This document shows, piece by piece, positions 33,940 through 43,426 of a stretch of DNA of 64,000 nt; the first letter of the stretch is position 1, and each line of letters opens with the position of its first letter. The notes under the pieces were generated by a model. The model was not told the DNA's origin. It ran no database searches and saw only the letters and a list, made by a program, of their open reading frames with translations. The position numbers were made by a program, and so were the translations under genes. The stretch lies in NCBI RefSeq assembly GCF_001667585.1, contig NZ_LZJZ01000013.1:17782-81781 (forward strand), read 5' to 3'. Source of the stretch: Mycobacterium sp. E2733 (GTDB lineage Bacteria > Actinomycetota > Actinomycetes > Mycobacteriales > Mycobacteriaceae).

Positions 33940-35970
33940 ATGCCGATGGCTATTCGTGCGTGGTGCGCAACATTAGCCTTAGCGCTCGCGGTGGCGGCCG
34001 GTATTACCGCCGCGACCACTGCGCTCGCGGAGCCGATCGGCAACGCCGGCGACAGGCTGGTCGGCTGGGACACCTATCGGCGACTGGACCTGCTGCCGTA
34101 TCTGCGGAACGACACCCAGGCCCTGCAGCTCTCCAGCTTCGATCGCAGCGGCGGTGATTTCGACCTCTCGACCGGAAATCGCAACGGCACCGGGGGATGT
34201 TTGATCTCGGGGGGTGCCGGCTGCGTCATCGCGGAGGATCACGGTGCCGGCGAGGTGGATTCGATCTGGTTCACCCGCGACGGTGGCAAGGTGATTCGGA
34301 TCGGGAACATCCGCGTCGAATTGGACGGTCAAACGGTGCTAGACGCGCCCTTGCAATCGGTGGTCGATGGTGCGTTGGGTGCGCCGTTCGAATGGCCGCT
34401 CGTGGCCAATGCGGCGCAGTCACCCGGCGGGGTGTACATCAAAGTGCCGATGCCCTACCGCGAGTCGATGCGGATCAGCGTCGCTTCGAATCTCGAGTAT
34501 TACCACGTCGACTATCGCCAATTCTCGAGTGGCATGGGCGTCACCACTTTCTCGCCCTCCGACCCGGCGCTCGACGTGCTCGCCACGCTGCGTGGCGCCG
34601 GCACCGCCGACCCCAAACCGCCGGCGCCTGGGGCGGTTCACGACAGCCGGGTTGTCGACGTCCCGGCCGGCACCGGGATCGCCATCGCGGAATCGACCGG
34701 CCCGGGCAGCATCTCGGCGTTGCGACTGCAGCTGCCCGACCCAACGGACGAACTTCTGAGCGGCTTGCGGCTGCGGATGGACTTCGACGGCCGAACCATG
34801 GTCGACTCCCCACTCGGGGAGTTCTTCGGCGCCGGGCTTGGCACAAGCACCGTGCGATCCCTGATGTTCGCCGCGATCCCTCAGCCCGGGGGACCGTTGA
34901 CGTTGTCCGCATGGTGGCCCATGCCTTTCGCCCACGAAGCTCGCATCACGCTCGTGAACACCACCGACGACCCCGTCCCGGGAATCGAGAGCGACGTGAT
35001 GATCGCCCCCGACGCCCACTGGGCGCCCGCGCTGGCCAGCGGTCGCGCCGGCTACTTCACGGCTCGCTCGCATGCCGGGCCGACAATCCCGGGCCAGGAC
35101 TGGCTGTTCGCCGACGAACAGGGCAACGGGAAGTTCGTCGGTGTCAGCCACACCATCCGCGGTTCTCGCATCAAAACCGCGTTCAGTGACGGCGCCCCTT
35201 ACTTTCTCGAAGGAGCCGAGCGCGTGTACACGGACGGCGCCGCGTCGCCCCAGTGGTATGGCACCGGGACCGAGGATTTGTACGAGGGCGGCTGGTATTT
35301 CAAGGACGGCACCCGCTTCAGCGACCCGCTCACCGGACAGCCGGACCGGCGCACGGCCACCGGCGGCTGCTCCGACTATTGCGTCGCCGTCTATCGGCTC
35401 ATGCTCGCCGACGCAATCGATTACCACTCGGCGATTCGATTCGGCATCGAGCACGGTAAACGGAATATGGTTCAGCCGGACTACAGCTCAACCGCTTTCC
35501 TCTACACGCAACCCGACGACATCCTCACGCCGGGTGACGACGTCCGCCCCGGCGATCCGGTCAGCCGACTCCTGCACGGCTACGGCGACGCCGATGCCTC
35601 GGATCAGCTGCTGGTCAGCGAGTATGAAGGCGCCGACGACATGCATCCGGTAATCGGGTCGGTCCGCGCCACCAACGCCGCGATCACTTTCCACCTCGAA
35701 ATCGACCCGGGCAACCGCGGCATCCTGCTGCGCCGCACATCGGATCAAGCGGACGGCTTCCAATCGGCCGACGTCACCATCGACGGCGTCCCCGTGGGGA
35801 ACTGGTTGCAGCCGCGCAGCAACGTTTTTCACCGCTGGCTCGATGACTCCTATCTCTTGCCGCAATCGGTAACCGCGGGGAAGGCGCAGCTGACAATCAC
35901 CCTCACGCCTGCGCGCGACTCCCCACCCTGGACGGCGAGCCGCTACCAGATCGAAACGCTGACGGGTTAA
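33940..35970 (+). CDS. Secreted GH172 (DUF2961) glycosidase, candidate arabinofuranosidase
   Basis: A 676-residue protein with a Sec signal (MAIRAWCATLALALAVAAGI, cleavage near TTALA|EPIG). The mature protein is of the DUF2961 family, now GH172, which includes alpha-fructofuranosidases and exo-D-arabinofuranosidases. The block WYGTGTEDLYEGGWYFKDG (Glu445) is the family hallmark and probable catalytic region. Mycobacterial arabinogalactan and lipoarabinomannan contain D-arabinofuranose, so self-wall remodelling is a reasonable hypothesis. GTG 33934 and ATG 33946 are alternative starts. The gene is monocistronic and convergent with the rhomboid-like gene. Confidence 0.85.
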   Translation: MPMAIRAWCATLALALAVAAGITAATTALAEPIGNAGDRLVGWDTYRRLDLLPYLRNDTQALQLSSFDRSGGDFDLSTGNRNGTGGCLISGGAGCVIAEDHGAGEVDSIWFTRDGGKVIRIGNIRVELDGQTVLDAPLQSVVDGALGAPFEWPLVANAAQSPGGVYIKVPMPYRESMRISVASNLEYYHVDYRQFSSGMGVTTFSPSDPALDVLATLRGAGTADPKPPAPGAVHDSRVVDVPAGTGIAIAESTGPGSISALRLQLPDPTDELLSGLRLRMDFDGRTMVDSPLGEFFGAGLGTSTVRSLMFAAIPQPGGPLTLSAWWPMPFAHEARITLVNTTDDPVPGIESDVMIAPDAHWAPALASGRAGYFTARSHAGPTIPGQDWLFADEQGNGKFVGVSHTIRGSRIKTAFSDGAPYFLEGAERVYTDGAASPQWYGTGTEDLYEGGWYFKDGTRFSDPLTGQPDRRTATGGCSDYCVAVYRLMLADAIDYHSAIRFGIEHGKRNMVQPDYSSTAFLYTQPDDILTPGDDVRPGDPVSRLLHGYGDADASDQLLVSEYEGADDMHPVIGSVRATNAAITFHLEIDPGNRGILLRRTSDQADGFQSADVTIDGVPVGNWLQPRSNVFHRWLDDSYLLPQSVTAGKAQLTITLTPARDSPPWTASRYQIETLTG

Positions 35971-35974
35971 CCGC

Positions 35975-36736
35975 TCAGACAGCGGAATAGCGCATCACCC
36001 GACTGGCGAGGAGGGCCGCGACCACCACGCCCGTGAACCCACCGGCGGGTGCCGCCAGCGACGACCATCCCGACAGCACGAAAAAGCCGAAGGCGGCACC
36101 GACGGTGAGCAACGCCGCGTGCACGGGGGTCCACTGCACGATCGACGGCAACCGAAACGACAAGCCCATGCCCAGCAGTAGCGCCAGAACGTGACCGAAC
36201 GCGGTGAAGTCCGCGTCAAACGTTGCCACCAAAGCGATGCCGAGCCACCAGCCGATCCAGGCCGGACGCCAGCGCAACGGAATCGACGCGGTCAGGGCGC
36301 CCAGCACGCACATCGCGCCGTAGCTGATCCCGACGTCGGTGGCGCGCGCAACCGAGAAGGGCAGCCATCCCGTCTCCACCGCGGCGACCAGCCCCACCGC
36401 GAGGATCAAGGTGGCCCCGATGTGGCCGACGGCAAAGGTGATCAGCAAACCCCAGCCCCGCCAGATGAGTTCGCCCAGCGCCAGCAGGCACACCAGCCCG
36501 GGCAACCAGAGATAGACGTCGCCCCCGTCGCTGACGAACGCGCTACCGATCAAGGTGCCGAGGTGACCGTGAGCCAGGTTGTGCAGGTTGGTGCTCATTT
36601 CGCTGACGACCGAGGCGCGGGTGCGCGCACCCATCACCGTCAGGGTGACGGAGACCGCGAGCAGCAGGCCCCCGTACGCCACCGTGACGCGCAAACGGTC
36701 GGCGCGCGCGCGAACGTTCGTGCCGGAAGCCGTCAT
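35975..36736 (-). CDS. Rhomboid-like membrane protein
   Basis: A 253-residue protein with about six hydrophobic segments. NLHNLAHGHLGTLIGSAFV and FAVGHIGATLILAVG resemble the loop 1 and His-containing helix of actinobacterial rhomboid-like proteins; a convincing GxSG catalytic Ser was not found, so it may be an inactive or distant member. The start ATG 36736 overlaps the stop of the decarboxylase gene by 4 bases. It is the last gene of a three-gene leftward operon (38741 to 35975). Confidence 0.75.
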   Translation of the reverse strand: MTASGTNVRARADRLRVTVAYGGLLLAVSVTLTVMGARTRASVVSEMSTNLHNLAHGHLGTLIGSAFVSDGGDVYLWLPGLVCLLALGELIWRGWGLLITFAVGHIGATLILAVGLVAAVETGWLPFSVARATDVGISYGAMCVLGALTASIPLRWRPAWIGWWLGIALVATFDADFTAFGHVLALLLGMGLSFRLPSIVQWTPVHAALLTVGAAFGFFVLSGWSSLAAPAGGFTGVVVAALLASRVMRYSAV

Positions 36737-38037
36737 TGGCCATTCCAACCGCAGTCGCGGGCCAGCAGGTCGGCCACCGTCTCCCGGCGCACCAATTCTC
36801 GGTGCTCCCCGCCGGAGACCGCGACCAGCGGCGGTCGGCCCCCCAGGCCCAGGCTCGACACGGTCGAGTGCTGATAGGCGCCGGTGCAGGCCACCGCCAG
36901 CAGATCGCCCGGGTGGATGTCCGAGGGCAGCTCGACGTCCCGGGCGATCTCATCACCGTTTCCATTCCGTCCCACCACGGTGACGGGTGTGCTCGCGGTC
37001 GGCCGGTGGCGGTTCGCCAGTGCCACCGTGTATTTCGCGCCCGGGCTCGCCGGATCGTCGCCCGGGGCGCCGTCCACCGCGACGAAGGTATGCCCGCCCG
37101 GCTGGCGCTTGACAGCGGTGACCCGGCACAGGGTCACCCCGGCGCGTGCGGCGATCGCCCGGCCCGGTTCGATTACGACCTTCGGTCGCGGGAATCCGTG
37201 CTCGGCACAAGCGGATTCCAGCGCGGCATCCACAGTGGCCCCGAGCGAGCGCAGGTTGAGTTCCGGGTCCCCCGATCGGTATGGGACCGCGTGTCCCCCG
37301 CCGAGATTGAGCTCGGTGAGCACGACCTGATGGTGGTCGCGGACCTCGGCCATGACGCCGATCATCTGCCGGATCGCGGCACCGTAGCGTGAGGTGTCGG
37401 TTAGGTGCGACCCGAGCTGGCAGTGCAGCCCGACCGGGTCGAGCGTCGGCTGGTCCAAGACACGCCTGAGTGCCGCCCGGCCTCCGGACAACGCGAAGCC
37501 GAATTTTCGTTCGGGAGTCCCGACGTCGGGAATGACTCGCACCAGGACGCGCTGACGGTGGCGCACCCGGCAGGCGAGCAGCGAGATCTCGCTGGGTGAG
37601 TCGATCACGATCCGCCGGACGCCGGCCGCGATTGCGTCACCGACCTCAGTCGCGGTTTTCGCGCCGTCCAGGATGATCGTCGAGGGCGCGACGTCGGCGG
37701 CCAGCGCGGTGGCCAGTTCGCCGGCCGAGCAGACCTTCAGGCCGGCCCCTTCGTCCGCGGCCCAGCGGGCCACGTCGACGCTCAACAGCGCCTTGCCGCC
37801 GTAAATCAGCTCGGCATCGGGGAGCGTCGCGCGATAGCAGCGGATCCGGGCGCGGAAATCCTGCTCGTCCACCACGTAGGTGGGGGTGCCGTACTCGGCG
37901 GCGATATCGCTGGCGGCGACGTCCCCGACGCACAATCGGCCGAGGTCGTCGACGTAGGCGCTCAGCGGCCAGACCGCGCGATCGAGGTGCGGGTTCAACC
38001 CGTGCCTCAGCGAGGGAAGCAGCTCGAAGAGCGTCAT
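36733..38037 (-). CDS. PLP-dependent diaminopimelate/ornithine decarboxylase family protein
   Basis: A 434-residue fold-type III decarboxylase like LysA. The PLP Lys82 is in LIYGGKALLS, HCQLGSHL and ELNLGGGHAVPY bind the cofactor phosphate region, EPGRAIAARAG follows, and the active-site Cys is in VACTGAYQHS. Mycobacteria have a separate housekeeping lysA, so this paralogue in an operon with a cysteine hydrolase and a rhomboid-like protein probably acts on another amino acid. ATG 38037 overlaps the upstream stop by 4 bases. The N-terminal 40 residues are longer than in typical LysA. Confidence 0.88.
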   Translation of the reverse strand: MTLFELLPSLRHGLNPHLDRAVWPLSAYVDDLGRLCVGDVAASDIAAEYGTPTYVVDEQDFRARIRCYRATLPDAELIYGGKALLSVDVARWAADEGAGLKVCSAGELATALAADVAPSTIILDGAKTATEVGDAIAAGVRRIVIDSPSEISLLACRVRHRQRVLVRVIPDVGTPERKFGFALSGGRAALRRVLDQPTLDPVGLHCQLGSHLTDTSRYGAAIRQMIGVMAEVRDHHQVVLTELNLGGGHAVPYRSGDPELNLRSLGATVDAALESACAEHGFPRPKVVIEPGRAIAARAGVTLCRVTAVKRQPGGHTFVAVDGAPGDDPASPGAKYTVALANRHRPTASTPVTVVGRNGNGDEIARDVELPSDIHPGDLLAVACTGAYQHSTVSSLGLGGRPPLVAVSGGEHRELVRRETVADLLARDCGWNGQ

Positions 38038-38741
38038 GCCTCCACGGTGCCGGTCCGGCCGCGGGCGTGCCGCCTTCTTAACGAAGCCTTCACACCCGGG
38101 CGGTAAATCTTCACAGATTCGGAACGCCGGCCGCGATCGAGGCGATCCAGCTCGTCCGGCGGCACGAACGCGGTGGCGTAGTTCGGGATGTTCACCTCCA
38201 GCGCGGCGCGCATTTCCACATCCGAGTAGTCCGCCGTTGCGTCGCGCACCACGGTGACCTCGTAACCAAGCTCCGCGCCGTAGCGAACCGTGGCCTCGAG
38301 GCAGGTGTGGGCGATCAGTCCCATGACGATGAGCCGATGAATGCCGTGCCGTTTGAGTTGCAGGTCCAAGTCGGTGTTGGCGAAACCACTTGAACACCAA
38401 TGCTCATGGGCGACGACATCGCCGTGCTGCGGTTCGAACCCGTCGCGAAGCTCCCCGCAACAAGTGCCCAACTCGAAGGTTCTGCGCGACCACGCCGCCT
38501 TTTGAACGGGGGCAATGTATTTCCATGTCTCGTAATCGCCGGGGCGGTATCGACGATGCAGCGCGTAGAACACGCGGATATCGGCGACCCGTGCGGCGTC
38601 GAGCACCTGTTTCAAGTGGGTGACGCAGTCGCTGCTCTCGATGACGTCTTTGAGGCGATCCCACACCTTGCCGCCGGGGGAGATGAAGTCGTTGTATGGA
38701 TCGATCAACACCAGCCCGGTCGTGTCCTTGCTATACGTCAC
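38034..38741 (-). CDS. Isochorismatase-family cysteine hydrolase
   Basis: A 235-residue member of the isochorismatase-like cysteine hydrolases. Asp14 is in VLIDPYNDF and nucleophile Cys147 in GLIAHTCLEATVRYGAELGY. The usual catalytic Lys strand reads VVAHEHWCSSGFANTDLD, so Lys is replaced; this variant occurs in a subfamily I recall. The C-terminal tail after residue 205 is basic. It has a GTG start and overlaps the decarboxylase gene. It is the first gene of the operon and divergent from the large LuxR regulator 80 bases away. Confidence 0.87.
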   Translation of the reverse strand: MTYSKDTTGLVLIDPYNDFISPGGKVWDRLKDVIESSDCVTHLKQVLDAARVADIRVFYALHRRYRPGDYETWKYIAPVQKAAWSRRTFELGTCCGELRDGFEPQHGDVVAHEHWCSSGFANTDLDLQLKRHGIHRLIVMGLIAHTCLEATVRYGAELGYEVTVVRDATADYSDVEMRAALEVNIPNYATAFVPPDELDRLDRGRRSESVKIYRPGVKASLRRRHARGRTGTVEA

Positions 38742-38821
38742 GCGGCCATCGTCTACCAGACCGGCAATCTCCGCGTTTTCGCCGATGTTTTGCTCCGCGT
38801 ATGCGTCGCATGCTCGCTAGC

Positions 38822-41800
38822 ATGAGCGAAATTGATCCACGTGCTGACCTACCGGGGGTGGACTGGAGCGATCTTGGCGTGAGCGGGCTGTTGCCAACAG
38901 GCACGGTGACGCTGCTGTTGGCAGACGTCGAGGGTTCAACGGGGCTGTGGGAGACCCAGGCCGCGCAAATGACCGCGGCTTTCGAGCGGCTGGATCGAGA
39001 ACTCTCGGATTTGGTTGGCGCTCACGGCGGCGTGCGCCCGGTGGAGCAGGGCGAGGGCGACAGCTTCGTCCTGGCGTTCGCGCGGGCCAGCGACGCGGTC
39101 GCATGTGCACTCGGGCTGCAGCTGGCGCCGTTGGCCCCGATCAGCTTGCGGATCGGGGTGCACACCGGCGAGGTACAGCTGCGCGACGAGGGTAACTACA
39201 TCGGCCCGACCATCAATCGGGCGGCGCGGTTGCGTGATTTGGCGCATGGCGGGCAGACAGTGCTGTCGGGGGTGACCGAGTCCTTAGTGGTCGACGCGCT
39301 GCCGGTTGATGCATGGCTGACGGATTTGGGCAGTCACGCGTTGCGTGGCGTGCCTCGTCCCGAACGGGTAGTGCAGCTGTGCCACCCGGATCTGCGCAAC
39401 GAATTCCCCCCCTTGCGCACCGCTAAAGACGTTGGTGTACATAATCTTCCGTCGCAGCTGACCACTCTTGTCGGCCGTGCGCCACAACTCTTGGAGGTGC
39501 GGAAGCTCCTAACCCACAATCGAATTGTGACTCTGACCGGTGCTGGCGGGGTAGGTAAGACGCGCCTGGCTGTGGAAGTCGCCAACCAGCTGGCAAGTGA
39601 ATACGCCGAGGGTGTCTGGTACGTGGACCTGGCACCGATCACCGACAGCGATGTCTTGCCCGTGGTCGTGGCCCGGGCGATGGGACTGCCCGACCACCCC
39701 GCGCGGTCGACGACGGACACGCTGCTGCGGTTTGTTCGTGACCGTCAACTGCTTGTGGTCTTGGACAACTGTGAGCACCTGCTCACCGCGTGCGCGGAGC
39801 TGGCACTCGCTGTTCTGGGTGTGGCACCGGGGCTAACGCTGCTGACGACCAGCCGTGAGCCGATCGGCGTGCCGGGCGAGGCGACGTGCCGGGTGCCCTC
39901 GTTGTCTCCTGACGATGAAGCCGTCGAATTGTTCGCTGACAGGGCGCACTTAATGCACAACGGGTTCGTGGTAACCGACGCCAATGCCGCTGCGGTGGTC
40001 GAGATCTGCCGGCGTCTGGACGGGATACCGCTGGCCATCGAACTGGCCGCGGCCCGGGTCCGGGCATTGTCGCTGGCCGAAATCCTCGACAGCCTGCATG
40101 ATCAGTTCCGCTTGTTGACCGGCGGTTCGCGCACGGCGGTGCGCCGCCAGCAGACTCTGCGGGCTTCGGTGGATTGGTCTCATAACCTGCTGACGGAGCC
40201 CGAGCGGGTGTTGTTCCGGCGGCTGGCTGCCTTCCTGGGTGGCTTCGACCTCGGAGCTGCACAGGCGGTCGCAGGTTCTGCTGGGATGGAGCGCTATCAA
40301 GTCATCGATCAGCTGACCCTGTTGGTCGACAAGTCCCTGGTCATCGCCGACGAGAGCCGGGGGCGAACACGGTACCGCCTGCTGGAAACGGTGCGGCAGT
40401 ACGCGCTCGAAAAGCTCGCGGAGTCCGGCGAGGCAGATGCCGTGCGCTCACATCACCGCGAGTACTACACAGCGCTTGCGACCCTGCTCGACGCGCCGGC
40501 AGGCCGCGACTATGAGCAGCGTCTCGAGCAGGCGGAGACCGAGATCGACAATTTGCGCGCCGCGTTCGCGTGGAGTTGCGAAAACTCGGACATCGAGCTG
40601 GCGTTGACGCTGGCGTCGTCATTACAGCCGTTGTGGCTCGCGCGAGGCCGCGTCCGGGAAGGCTTGGCCTGGTTCGACACCGCCCTGACCGGCGAGAGTG
40701 AGGTGGCGCCCGCGGTGCTGGCGCGTGCGCTGGCCGATGAAGCCAGCCTCGCAATCCGGGTGGGCTCTGCCGAGAGCCTCGAGCAGGCTCAGCAGGCCCT
40801 GGCGATCGCGCGAAAGGTTGACGAGCCGAGACTGCTCGCGAGGGCACTGACCGCCTGCGGCTCGATCGCCGGCTACAGCTCTGGCATCGAGCTGGCGCGG
40901 GCATGTTTCACCGAGGCGACCGAGCTCGCTCGTGCTATCGGCGATCGCTGGAGGCTGAGCCAAATCCTCGCCTGGCAGGCCGCTGCGTCTCTCCCGGTTG
41001 ATCCGCTCGCCGTGCGTGCGGCCGCCGAAGAGGGGCGCGAGCTGGCCGAGGCCATCGGCGACCGATTCGTCTCGCGCGTGTGCCGCTGGTCTCTCGGGGT
41101 GGCGCACCTACATCAGGGTGACCTGGAAGGTGCCACCACCCGATTCGCCGAGCTGGTGGCCGAGGCGAAAGTTGCCCATGACGCAGTGATTGAGGCGAAC
41201 AGCCTCGCGATGCGAGGCAGCGCGCTGGCGTGGCGTGGTGAGGTCGTTGCAGCCCAAGCCGCCGCCGATGCGGCCCTCGAGGTCGCCGCCGACTTGGGGG
41301 GCACCCCCGCCGGTCTCGCGTACTCTGCGTTGGCGGCCGCGGCGTTGGCCGCCGGCAACGCCCCCGCGGCTCGGACCGCGTGCGAGGCGGCCGCGCCGCT
41401 AATGGGTGGTTTCTTGGCCATTGCGGCGGCACAGCGCACTTTCAGTGCGCTTGCCGCGTTTGGGGATGAGGATCTTGTCGCGGCGCGCCACCTTGCCGAC
41501 CAAGCAGTCTCGACTACCACCGGCTGGTATCTGGCCGCGGCGTTGGCAGCGCGCGCGCGTGTGGCGATTGCGCAAACCGACTTTGACCAGGCCGACCGCG
41601 ACGCGCACGACGCGCTCGCGCTCAGCGCGCGACTCGAGTCTCGGCTGTTCATTCCGGACATCTTCGAGTGCCTCGCCATTCTGGCCGGCGGTGCTGGCAG
41701 TCACGGTGAAGCCGCCCGCCTCTTGGGCGCGGCGGAGATCGTGAGGCTACGCACCGGCACGGTCCGATTCAAGATCTTCGACGCTGACTACCAGGTTTCA

Positions 41801-42130
41801 GTGACGGCGCTACGAGAGGCGATGTGCGAGAAGGACTTCGACTCCGCTTGGGCCGAAGGAGCGGCATTGTCCACCGAGGAGGCGATCGCCTACGCCCAAC
41901 GCGGCCGCGGCCAACGCAAACGCCCGAGCAGCGGATGGGGCTCGCTCACACCGACCGAACTTGATGTCGTGAGGCTGGTCACCGAAGGCCTAGGCAACAA
42001 CGACATCGCGACCCGGCTTTTCGTCTCGCCGCGCACGGTGCAATCGCATCTCACCCACGTCTACACGAAGTTGGGGCTGGCCTCCCGCGTGCAGCTCCTT
42101 AAGGAGGCCGCTCGCCACGGCGCCTCTTGA
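38822..42130 (+). CDS. Giant regulator: nucleotide cyclase, STAND ATPase, TPR-like and LuxR HTH
   Basis: About 1102 residues. The N-terminal class III cyclase domain (roughly 25-180) keeps metal Asp35 (LADVEGST) and Asp80 (GEGDSF) and the NRAARL Asn132/Arg136 pair, so it may be active. An NB-ARC/STAND ATPase follows with P-loop GAGGVGKT at 240-247 and VVLDNCEHLL as Walker B. A long helical TPR-like region spans about 500-1000, and the LuxR helix-turn-helix is LTPTELDVVRLVTEGLGNND to the end. M. tuberculosis has relatives (Rv0386, Rv1358, Rv2488c, by recall). Three nearby in-frame ATGs (38798, 38810, 38822) leave the start uncertain. Its likely targets include the divergent operon. Confidence 0.9.
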   Translation: MSEIDPRADLPGVDWSDLGVSGLLPTGTVTLLLADVEGSTGLWETQAAQMTAAFERLDRELSDLVGAHGGVRPVEQGEGDSFVLAFARASDAVACALGLQLAPLAPISLRIGVHTGEVQLRDEGNYIGPTINRAARLRDLAHGGQTVLSGVTESLVVDALPVDAWLTDLGSHALRGVPRPERVVQLCHPDLRNEFPPLRTAKDVGVHNLPSQLTTLVGRAPQLLEVRKLLTHNRIVTLTGAGGVGKTRLAVEVANQLASEYAEGVWYVDLAPITDSDVLPVVVARAMGLPDHPARSTTDTLLRFVRDRQLLVVLDNCEHLLTACAELALAVLGVAPGLTLLTTSREPIGVPGEATCRVPSLSPDDEAVELFADRAHLMHNGFVVTDANAAAVVEICRRLDGIPLAIELAAARVRALSLAEILDSLHDQFRLLTGGSRTAVRRQQTLRASVDWSHNLLTEPERVLFRRLAAFLGGFDLGAAQAVAGSAGMERYQVIDQLTLLVDKSLVIADESRGRTRYRLLETVRQYALEKLAESGEADAVRSHHREYYTALATLLDAPAGRDYEQRLEQAETEIDNLRAAFAWSCENSDIELALTLASSLQPLWLARGRVREGLAWFDTALTGESEVAPAVLARALADEASLAIRVGSAESLEQAQQALAIARKVDEPRLLARALTACGSIAGYSSGIELARACFTEATELARAIGDRWRLSQILAWQAAASLPVDPLAVRAAAEEGRELAEAIGDRFVSRVCRWSLGVAHLHQGDLEGATTRFAELVAEAKVAHDAVIEANSLAMRGSALAWRGEVVAAQAAADAALEVAADLGGTPAGLAYSALAAAALAAGNAPAARTACEAAAPLMGGFLAIAAAQRTFSALAAFGDEDLVAARHLADQAVSTTTGWYLAAALAARARVAIAQTDFDQADRDAHDALALSARLESRLFIPDIFECLAILAGGAGSHGEAARLLGAAEIVRLRTGTVRFKIFDADYQVSVTALREAMCEKDFDSAWAEGAALSTEEAIAYAQRGRGQRKRPSSGWGSLTPTELDVVRLVTEGLGNNDIATRLFVSPRTVQSHLTHVYTKLGLASRVQLLKEAARHGAS

Positions 42131-42171
42131 CGGGCGCATCGCCACCTTGCTAGACATGGGTACGCCGGGTA

Positions 42172-42189
42172 TTTGGGCGATCGCCCAAA
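42172..42189. promoter_or_regulatory. Perfect 18-bp palindrome, probable TetR operator (site 1)
   Basis: TTTGGGCGATCGCCCAAA is fully symmetric. It ends 22 bases before the P450 start at 42212. A near-copy lies at 44004-44021 beside the TetR gene. The shared sequence at a regulator and its neighbouring enzyme is strong evidence for one regulon. Confidence 0.75.
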
Positions 42190-42211
42190 ACGGCGGGACG
42201 TGGAGGTGGCG

Positions 42212-43420
42212 ATGGGCCAGACTGTCAGGAGCGAGACTTCGGTCTACTACGACCCTTACGACACCGGCATCATCGCCGATCCATACCCGACCTACGCGCG
42301 GCTGCGCGAAGAGGCCCCGATCTACTACAACGAGCGTTACGACTTCTGGGCGCTCTCAAGGCATTCCGACGTCGAACGGGCGCTGGCCAGTTGGGAGACG
42401 TTCTCCAACAAGCGCAGCGACATCCTCGAGCTCATCCAGTCGAAATTCGAGATGCCCGGCGGCGTGATGATGTTCCAGGATCCGCCGGAGCACACGAGGC
42501 TGCGCGGCCTGATGTCGCGCGTGTTCACGCCGCGCCGGATGGCCGAGCTCGAGGACCAGATCCGGCGCTACTGCGTGCGGTGCCTGGACCCGCTGGTCGG
42601 CTCCGGGAGCTTCGACATCATCGCGGAGCTGGCCTCGATGATGCCGATGCGGGTGATCGGGATGCTGCTGGGAATCCCGGAGTCCGAACAAGTCTCGGTC
42701 CGTGACGCCAACGACGCCAACCTGCGCACCAAGCCGGGCACACCGATGAAGGTGGTGGACGCCGACTCCATCGCCGACGGCCGGATCTACGCCGACTACG
42801 TGGAATGGCGGTCCAAGAATCCCTCCGACGACCTGATGACGACGCTGCTCAACGTCGAGTTCGACGACGAGCACGGGGTGCACCGGAAGCTGACCCGCAA
42901 GGAGGTGCTGCACTACACGCAGGTGGTCGCCGGGGCCGGCAACGAGACGACCGGCCGGCTGATCGGGTGGCTGGCCAAGGTGCTCGCCGAGCATCCCGAC
43001 CAGCGGCGCGCCGTTTATGAGGACCGGTCACTGTTGACCCGTACTGTCGACGAGACGCTGCGATTCGAACCGACGGGGCCACACGTCGCCCGTTGGATGG
43101 CAAGGGATTTCGAGTGTTACGGCACGACGGTTCCGGCCGGCAGCGCCATGCTGCTGTTGTTCGGCGCCGCAAACCGCGACCACCGTCGCTATGCAGATCC
43201 CGACACCTACAACGTCCGCCGCGACAACATCTCGCACATCACGTTCGGCAAGGGTGTGCACTACTGCCTCGGCGCCAACCTGGCCCGCCTCGAGGGCCGG
43301 GTCGCGCTGGACGAGATCCTCAACCGCTGGCCCGAATGGGGCATCGACTACGACACGGCCCAATTGGCCTCGACATCGACCGTGCGTGGCTGGGAGCGGT
43401 TGCGAGTCGTGTTGCCCTGA
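42212..43420 (+). CDS. Cytochrome P450
   Basis: A 402-residue P450. VAGAGNETT is the I-helix motif (Asn replaces the usual His), DETLR the ExxR, and FGKGVHYCLGANLAR the haem loop with ligand Cys352. ATG 42212 has a GGAGGTGG site; the open frame starts 39 bases earlier inside the operator. It is probably repressed by the convergent TetR (43427-43990) through the palindrome at 42172. The substrate is unknown; PPOX, alcohol dehydrogenase and WS/DGAT genes follow. Confidence 0.93.
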   Translation: MGQTVRSETSVYYDPYDTGIIADPYPTYARLREEAPIYYNERYDFWALSRHSDVERALASWETFSNKRSDILELIQSKFEMPGGVMMFQDPPEHTRLRGLMSRVFTPRRMAELEDQIRRYCVRCLDPLVGSGSFDIIAELASMMPMRVIGMLLGIPESEQVSVRDANDANLRTKPGTPMKVVDADSIADGRIYADYVEWRSKNPSDDLMTTLLNVEFDDEHGVHRKLTRKEVLHYTQVVAGAGNETTGRLIGWLAKVLAEHPDQRRAVYEDRSLLTRTVDETLRFEPTGPHVARWMARDFECYGTTVPAGSAMLLLFGAANRDHRRYADPDTYNVRRDNISHITFGKGVHYCLGANLARLEGRVALDEILNRWPEWGIDYDTAQLASTSTVRGWERLRVVLP

Positions 43421-43426
43421 AACGGG

